Source: Aphanomyces cochlioides (Eukaryota > Oomycota > Saprolegniomycetes > Saprolegniales > Verrucalvaceae). Taken from it: a stretch of DNA of 64,000 nt. The position numbers and the translations under genes are program-made. Under the pieces are notes generated by a model. It was not told the origin of the DNA, did no database searches, and saw only the letters and a program-made list of their open reading frames with translations. Location of the stretch: the NCBI GenBank assembly GCA_019828595.1, contig JAHQRK010000001.1:620001-684000 (forward strand). The letters are read 5' to 3'. Below are positions 56,107-64,000 of this stretch, piece after piece; position 1 is the stretch's first letter; each line of letters begins with the position of its first letter.

Positions 56107-59100
56107 CTAAGTGCTCACAAGCTTGGCCTTGATTTCTAGACGAAGCTTTTCACAGCGTTGGGCGACTTCATCGCGGTCTGTTGTGACGCGAGCTAAATCA
56201 TTTTTGGCTTCGTGGAGTTTTTTCGTCAGGATGGTAATTTCATGCTCGATATTTTCAGCTCTGGCATCGCTGAGTGCATCTTCCAGCAATTCAACTGCGT
56301 CACTGATTTCTAAAGAAGAATTGTCAATGCTTGAAATGAGCTCACTCTGACCAGTATAGCGCTTGAGTGTCTCCATGTAAGATTTCTCAGCCACGTCCAA
56401 ACACTCCTAAATTATATGAACTAGTGTGATAATTTTGTATCCAACCTGCAAGGATGCAACTTGCTGCTCTTCATTCGCCATGACAAGTGTCATAGACGAT
56501 CCTGCTTTTTTAAACGAACGAGGTGGAACTGTCCACTCTCTGCGAGCTCTACTTCGAGGCGATACTGGTTGGAGCAATGACGATGGAGCCCTCGTCAGAC
56601 CAGTGGGATGATCCGCAAACGCGACTTGGTCGTCGGCTTCGGTAGATTGCATTTGGTCCAAAAATGCCTGCATGTCTGCCAATCGCGATTCAATATTGTC
56701 GGGTAAGAAATATGCAGACGGGGCCTCCAAAGATTTCGGAGGGACAGTGAGCAAATTTTCTAGAGAGTCACTCGTCCCAAGAGTTGCGCCATCCATTTTG
56801 GAGAAGAAATCCTACGACTATCAGAAAGGTTTTCACCTCCAAAATACCTGGTAGCAGCGTCCAAGCATTCGATAAAACTCCGAGACAAACGCAATGTCGT
56901 TATCGTCTTCAAATTTCGCACCATGCACCTACAAGCAATCAGTACATTAAATTGGTGGACGAACAACTTTAAGATGGGCCACAGTGTGAACAATCAATAA
57001 AGCCAACTCAGGCACACTTTCGAGCCGAGTTTGTCGAACATATAGCGTATTTGCCTTGGAGTCAAAATACATCGAATGGCAGAAGATACCAAGTGCGTTT
57101 GCCGGCAGCTCAGTCGCGACAGCGATGCGGATACTATCATCCAGAGTTGCAAGCAACTTGCGACCAAATTCGAGTCGAACTTTCTGTCGTGGCACTAAAA
57201 CACTCTCGTCCACATGCTTCAGAGAGCCACAAGGCGCTTTAGCATCTTGTTCAAGTCCAGGATAAGCTGCAAGGAGTGCCGACTTGACCGACTGTGGAGA
57301 TGTGTCCTCACGAGGGCCTTGGTTCGTCAACCGTTGAATCAGCCTTTCAATGCTGTCAAGCTTTTCACTGATTTTAGTTATTGATTTTGTGGCAAAAGCA
57401 TCCTCTTTGCCATCTCCAAGTCTTGAATGACCCATAGTCTGGTCTTCAGCATCACATCTGGCAGTGCGAGGCGTCTCATCTTCTCCTGGACTCTCTGTCA
57501 GCTGACGGAGGCTACCTAACTTTGCCAGGGTTTTTGTGCGATTGACAGCATTCTGAAGACGCTCTTTTCCCAATCCAAGGAGGGCAACTGAAGGTGTTTT
57601 TACCATTTTGTCCTTGTTTTTCAGGGTCTCTAGCTCGTCAGCCAGAGTTGCTAAGAACTGTGCGTTGGTAATCTCGATTTTTCGTTTCGTTTCGTCATCC
57701 AGGCGCTTCAATCGGCGCTTGAATACGCGCTCCTTTCGCTCTTTCTTCTTTTGAACTCGCGCTTTCAACATTTTCTCAACAGAAGCCTCCTGGGTCGTCT
57801 TTTCAGTCTCTAAAGCTTTCAACAGAGCCTGTCGTCTCTTTTCATTGTCTCCAGCTTGCTCTTGAATCTTTTGACGCTGTGTCTGCCATACTTGATTATT
57901 TTCCTTGCGTTCTTGCGCCATTTGCGTTATAAACTCGTCATCCAGTGCTTTCCACTCTGCAGAGAGTCCGTCACGGAGTTTCTGCACTGCGGCTGCACTC
58001 TCCTTGAGGATTGCATCAATTCGAGCTTGTTTCTCGAGCTCCAAATGGCCCCGCAATCCAGCCGTGTCGTCAACTACCACCGCTGTGCTGACATTCGCTG
58101 GGGCTGCTGCTTGTGGCAACGCTACAACGTCTGGTTTGCACTGACCGACAAACTGTTGATATAGATAGGCAATATCGGCCGTTTGACGTTCCTTCAAACT
58201 TGCTTGCTCTTTTGACTGAGCGGCTTCGACGTCTTGTGTACCTGTCGCTTCGATATCTTGCTGCTTCACGCGGTACGATGCCTCTAGCTCGTCAATTTGT
58301 CTCTCACGATCAGTGGCGTCTGAAACTGCTTCAAGAAGCGCCGCTTTGTCCTTTGCTTTTTGCTGCATGAGAGCCTGAAGAGCATCTCGAAGGACAGCAG
58401 CACGCTCTCTATCATAGTGTAAGCTCATAAATATTTTGCAATCCACCTGTATTGCTTGGCGAACAGAAGTGATTGTTCGCGCTTGTGTCTTCTTTCGACA
58501 ACACGTTCAATGATGGAAGTAATTTGGGATACGACGACAGTGTTCTGCGCAATAACTTTTTGAATCGTCGCCACCTCGCGCTCCATTTCTAGTTTGTTGG
58601 CGAGTTTCTCTTGCTCTGACTTTTGAGCAGACATTGCCGCTTCTAGTTCATCCTTTTGTTTTGCCAAGAGTTCTTCCTTTTTCTTCTTTTTCTTTTCCTC
58701 AAGTCGCCGCATCAAATCTCGTTTCTTCTGATTGCTCTCGGCCTCCAAGCTATCTGTGTGCGCCATCAATTTCTCCTGGAATTCGGTCGTAACACGATCC
58801 AATTCCTTTTTGACTTGGAGCTGCTCCTGGCTCGCTGACATTTGTTTCACAAATGGATCATTCAGTGGTCGGCCGAGTGCATTTTGCTCCTTGGCTGCCT
58901 CAATGTCGAGTCGATTCATCTCAGCTGCTTGCTTGGCCTCTAGAGCTTCGCGCTCAGCTTTCTGGGCCTCAGCTAGAGCGACTCCTTCAGAAGTCTCAGC
59001 AGCCTACATGGATCATATGTGGTGCCTCCATTCAAATTCTTTCCATACCCTTGGTGTTTGACGTTCCTCACGCTTGATAGCCTCGTCAACTTTGGCAAAC

Positions 59101-62100
59101 TCTTCAGCTTGCGCCAATCTTGCTTGCAAAGCTTCAGTTTCCAGTCGCTGCTTCTCAAGAAGTGCCTTCTTTTCTTCCTCTTTTTTAGCTTCCAATTCCA
59201 TTGCCTTTTTTTGCTTTCTTGCAGCCATGCGAGCTTCTAATTTGGCTTTCTGGGTTAATGCTTCGTTTGCAGTATCCTGTTGCAACAACGACATCTTGTG
59301 ATTAAACTCAGCCGAGACTCGCTCGAGTTCAGACGCGCGGTAGGCATCCATAGCTGCTGTAGCTGCAGCTGCTTCAACTGCTGCCTGATTTATTTTGGCT
59401 TCAGCTGCCTTTCTAGCAGCTTCTTGTCGCTCCATCTCTTCTTGTAAGGCTTCTTCAGCCTGTTTGGCTAGTTGCACCACGAGTTTTTGCTTTTCAAGCC
59501 GTTCTTGCTCCTCCAGAGCATCCCTGACCTTTTTCGCTTCGTCTTCATCCTTGCATTTAGCAAGCTCGCGCTCCTTTTGTTCTCGTCGAAGCCGAATTCT
59601 GTCTTTTAGTTTTGACTCTTGCCGTTGTTGCTCCGATTCAAGTGTGCTCTGTAGTTGTTTCAGTTCTGTTTCATGCGTTTGCCTTAGTCGGTTCCATTCA
59701 TCTTCAGCCATTTTCTTTTCTTTAGCAGCTTGGAGTGCCTGAAGCTCTGCCTTTTTACTTGCTTCACGTTGTAGTGCTGCAATTTCTAAAGTGACAAGCT
59801 GAAATGCACAATATCGAAGGAGCGACGTACCTTCATCAGCGCGTTGCTTTTCCTTGGCAATTGCCTCAGCGGCTTCCATGTCCAGTTTGGCTTGAAGTGC
59901 TTTTCGTTCAGCTGCTTCTTGGGCAGCGAGGGCTTCTTCGTCAACTTTCCCGTCATTCTTCTGCTTCCGTCGAGCTGCGATGCGTTCCTTCAGTGCTAGC
60001 TCTTGCTTCGCTCGATCAGCTTCAAGATTTTTCTTCAGTGATTCCATGTTTGCCTCGTGATCTTTCTTCACTTTCTCAACTATTGAATCAACCTCCAATT
60101 TGGCGTTCTGCACAGCTGATGCCAAAAGTAACCTTTCCTTTTCTGCTTCGGCCTCAAGCTCCTCTCGTTTGGTTGCCATCTCGGCATCGATTTTCTCGAG
60201 CTCTCGATTCATTTCAACAGAACTTTCAGCTGTTGTTGGCCGATCGGAGTCTTGCGCTTCCTCCCGCATTTTCCGCTTTTTCTCAATGCGCTCTCGAAGG
60301 CGTGCTTTCTTGAGTTGCTCTTCTTCGTCCAACTTTCGTTGACGATTCTTTGTATGCTTTTCGTGCTCGTCGTTGATCTAATCTCAATTAGAAACAAGGA
60401 ATCAATATTGCATACCGTGTTTATACTCTGCTCGTGGTCAGTTAAGTCGGGCTTTGGAGTCCATCCTTGGATTAGCTGTTCGGTCTCTTTCAATACTTTA
60501 CGTTTTTTGTCTATGCTTGCTTCAATGAATCTCACTTCGATATCTTCTTCATGATCAAGCTGAGCAATCACAGTTTCCTGTATTGGTACTGAAATATTCT
60601 TGATTTTTTCACGTTTTTTTGCCAGACGTTCTGCGAGTTTCGCCTTTAGGATAGATTCTTCGTCGTCCAGCATTTCCCTTTTCTTCGCGCTGGTGCGCAT
60701 ATGCTCTTCATTAATCTACACACATGTGAGCACTTGCACTGATTCAGCCATTTTCACCCTTCGTATTGTTTCCTCATCGTCCCGAGTGAGAAGATTTAGT
60801 TTTGCCTTATCCAACAGATTCTCCAGTTCAACTTTTTGCCTTTCAGCTTGAATTTCGGTCTCAAGATCTGTCTGTAGTCGTGCTTCCTCTGCTTGAGATA
60901 TCGAGTCGCCATCGTGTTTTTTACGCATGGCAAGACGTTCTTTGAGGCGATTTCGGAGCCGTGTTTCTTCATCAGCAAGTAAACTTTCGCGCTCTTTGCG
61001 TTTTCTCGCATATTCATCTTGTAACTGCAAAATTCGAAATGAGTGCCATCAGTCATACCACAAGATTACCTTCAATATTTCATCATCGAAGTTAAGTTGA
61101 ATTTGAGTCAAGCGTTTGCCTTGAGTCTTTGAGATGTCTTTCAATTCTTGTTGTTTTACTTCCAATGTTGCGTTGATTAACATTTCCTCAGTTGCTTCCT
61201 GCAGCTCGATTTGTTTTTCAGTTGCTGCTGTCTCGTCTGCTGATTTCCCACTGAGCAATAAGGCATGCTTTTTGGCAGCCAAGCGAGCCTGTAATGCAGC
61301 TTTCTTTGCAGCTGCTTCACTTTGTACTTCTTGTTGTCTCTCACTCAATGAGAGCTCATGTTCATCCTGAATCTACAGCAAACTTAGAGACTGTGCTTAG
61401 TAAGCTCAATACCTGTTTGATTAATGCACTGTCGTCTTGTGTGAGCAAATTCAAAGTAGCTTTCTCTGCCAATTGATCCACAACTAATTGCCTCTGGGCT
61501 TCCTTCACCTCAAATGTTAAATCCTTAAGTAGCTCTGCTTCTTCAGCGTCAATTGCCTCTGCTAGCTGTGACTTTTCTTCGGCAGAAGCAGGAAATAGTA
61601 AGTTTTTGGAACGCTTCTTAGTCAGACGATTCTTAAGGTCACGCTTGCGTTGTTCTTCTTCGTCTTTCAATGCCTCAAGCCGCGCATGCCATTTATTGGC
61701 GTGCTCTTCTTTGAGCTACAGCGCTGTAAAAAAGAGTCTTTTTCACTCTTGCTTACCTTTCGAATAGTTTCTTCGTCGTTATCCGTAAGCAACTTCTTTT
61801 TTGCCTTGTCCATTAAGTTTTCGACTTCAAATTGTTCTCGTTTCGTCTCAATGTCCTTAGATAATCCATTTTGCAATTGCTCAAGTTCTTCATGAGTCAC
61901 TTCATCCCCCAACCTCTTCCGAGCAGCAAGGCGGTCTTTCAATCGTTGTCGGAGCCGATTCTCTTCATCTTGAAGCATACGCGCACGCTCTTTACAGCTT
62001 CTGCCATGTTCAACTTGAAGCTAACAGGATAATTTGTCATGAATGTCAATCGTGCAGATATACTCGTTGGATTTCGTTGTCATAGTTGACAGGTGCTTCA

Positions 62101-64000
62101 AGTTGGTCTAATTTCGATGCCTCACGCCTCATACATGTGTCAATTTCTTCTAGTTGCTCTTTATGTATGTTTTCGAGGTCCAAATTTGCAGCAATATCTT
62201 CGGCAATTAAGTGAGCTTCAATTGCTGCCTTGACTTCGTTCGACACTTCTTTTGGAATAGCTTTTCGTCTGGCGGCCAAGCGATCAATCAATGCTTTTCT
62301 GCGCATCGCAGCTTCATCTTCCAAACAAGTCCGGCGTTCCATCCATTTATTCTGATATTCTTCCTGGATCTGACAGCGAGTAAGTTATTGCATGTGTTTT
62401 GGATCCAGTTACCTGGCGTATGAGTGCCTCGTCATCAGTTGTCAAGAGACCTAACTGCTTCTTTTCTAACAAACGCGCCACTAAAAGATTATCATTGGCC
62501 ACAGCAAGTTCTTGCTCTAGTTCGTTGCACAAAGCTGTGTCTTCGACAGTAAGTTGCTTGTTTGCTGTTTCACTCTCATTCGTTGCCGTGTCATTTGTAG
62601 AGGCTTGAGCTCTCCTCTTCGCCAATCGCTCTTGTAATCCCAATCTTCTTCGAGTCGCCTCGTCTTGTAAGTTTTTCATCTTCTCAGCCCATCGAGCATC
62701 GTGCTCATCTCGCAACTATAACTCGTTAGTCGTTATGTCACCATCAACTGCGATACCTTGCGTATTGTTGCCTCATCATCAGACGTGAGAATGTTATGTT
62801 CTGCTTTGTCCATCAGATCGCCGATTTGGACATGGCGTTTCAGATCCGCAACTTGTACTTCTACGGCTACTTCCATTTCTCTGGTTTCTTCAGGTGCTGC
62901 CGGTTCTCCCTTTCTGGCACGTTTTGCAAGTCTTTCTTTGAGGCGCTGACGTAGATATTCTGATTCGTCTTCGAGAGCTTTTGCTCTCTCACTCGATCTT
63001 TTCACGAACTCAGCGTGCACCTAAGGGCTGAGTTATAAATCATTCTCTGCACTGATACCTTGTCAATTGTATCGTCATAGTTTGGTGGAGCGTTGAGCTG
63101 CGTGAGAATTTGGGCTTCCAATTTTGCTTTCTGGGATAAGGACTGACGAATTAGATCTGCTTTCTCTTCTATTTGCTGAATTTCCACTCGCTCTTCGGTA
63201 TCCAGCTGAATCTCAATAATATTCTTTTCCTCTGCGGGCTTATTGCCTCTTTTGTTTGCATCTCGTTTGGCAGATAGTCGAGATCTGAGATTAGCCTTGC
63301 GCCGAGCTTCTTCATTGTCCAACTCCCTCTGGCGAGCTCTCCATTTAGCTTGATGTTCTTTTTGCATCTATATGGTAAATTAGCTTTGGATGTAATATTT
63401 TTCATGCCTTCTCTATAGTTGCTTCATCAACGTCATTTAGTAAACCAAGCTGAGTCTTTTCTAGTATTTTCTTGAGCTGCTCTTGCTCTTTCAATGTAGT
63501 CATTTGGCGCTCAATTTCAGTAGTAAGAATATCTTCTTCTTCTTTGAGTGCTTTCTCAGCCTCTTGTTTTTCGAGAAGTGGTAATGACTCTGCCTTCTTT
63601 CGTTTTCTTGATAGCCTATCGTGCAGTTGATTCCGAAGTCTCTTTTCTTCGTCATCCAATTCTCTCATTCTATTCCGCCATTTGGCCTCGTGCTCAGCAT
63701 TCAACTAGCCATCAAGAGTGTTATAAAAAATGATTTGTCATCATACCCTTGCGATAGTTTCGTCATCGTTGTTTGCTTTTCCCGTGTTGTCAGACATTAA
63801 TTGGAGAAGCAGCGCTTCCGTTTGGACTTCTTGCAAATGATTTTTCTCTTGGATGATATCCAATTGATGTTCCAGTTGCTGAGCTTCTAGACGTTCTTCC
63901 TCGGCTAATTGAAGCACAGCTTGGGCTTTTGCAGCTGGATTGTCAAACTTTTGCTTAGATATAACGTCCCGCTTGGCTTTAATTCTGTCCGCTAGATTGG
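56107..64000 (-). CDS. Giant coiled-coil protein built of exon-sized repeats (5' end outside window)
   Basis: A minus-strand gene enters from the right edge and ends at a stop at 56107, with more than 20 exons and over 2,400 residues visible. From 64000 to about 60.4 kb each exon of roughly 90-120 codons is one repeat. It opens just after a phase-0 intron with an (I/L)-x-x-E-(H/Y) motif, continues with an E/R-rich helix (DEExRLRxRLxxRLAxR) and closes with a short acidic signature. Three closing types alternate as A-B-C over three cycles. The part at 56.9-60.3 kb is continuous coiled coil. The C-terminal domain has a globular segment (LALLIVHTVAHLKVHGAKF, then FVSEFYRMLGRCYQ) and a final coiled coil. 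I recognise no named family; a cytoskeletal or flagellar role is only a guess. Confidence 0.75.

Overview
The window looks like nuclear DNA of an oomycete, most probably a saprolegnian close to Aphanomyces (inference from gene content and style; no search was run). The evidence is a compact eukaryotic layout, very short GT-AG introns (almost all 38-51 nt), oomycete-type bZIP proteins carrying a shared C-terminal domain, a dynein-family gene expected of a flagellated lineage, and plant-type mariner and Helitron remnants. Neighbouring genes are often tens of bases apart and some convergent pairs overlap at their stop codons.

Left part (1-12.5 kb): the 3' end of an unknown gene, an amidohydrolase, a bZIP-like protein, a phytanoyl-CoA dioxygenase-family protein divergent from a five-exon DOT1-like methyltransferase, an SFT2-family Golgi protein, and two further bZIP genes related to the first. 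Long gene-poor spacers separate them.

Middle part (12.5-26.2 kb): mobile DNA is concentrated here. There is a two-gene DDE element (12.57-14.97 kb), a probable decayed gene (15.5-16.6 kb), a truncated Helitron (22.3-23.6 kb), a short tandem array, and a complete but dead mariner-like element with perfect 28-bp terminal repeats (24.57-26.22 kb). Between them lie an 11-exon protein kinase combining a CDPK-like catalytic domain, an EF-hand and two cyclic-nucleotide-binding domains, an RBX1 RING-box protein and a ZIP-family metal transporter.

Right part (26.2-64 kb): a dense block of housekeeping and cytoskeletal genes. In order these are translin, APC4, a RING-ankyrin-2OG-dioxygenase protein, ISWI, PAT1, an eight-helix membrane protein, a 13-kb dynein-heavy-chain-like gene whose AAA1 site is degenerate, CDC5, a FAM151/menorin-like protein, and the 3' two thirds or more of a giant coiled-coil gene made of exon-sized repeats in an A-B-C order. 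RBX1 and APC4 both belong to cullin-type ubiquitin ligases. ISWI and DOT1 are chromatin factors, and PAT1 and CDC5 act on mRNA.

A short motif, TATCCGG/CCGGATA, recurs about 20-50 bp upstream of the start codons of at least six of these genes and helps decide two starts. Gene models were spliced by hand from frame continuity and GT-AG signals; exon borders are inferred, not measured.
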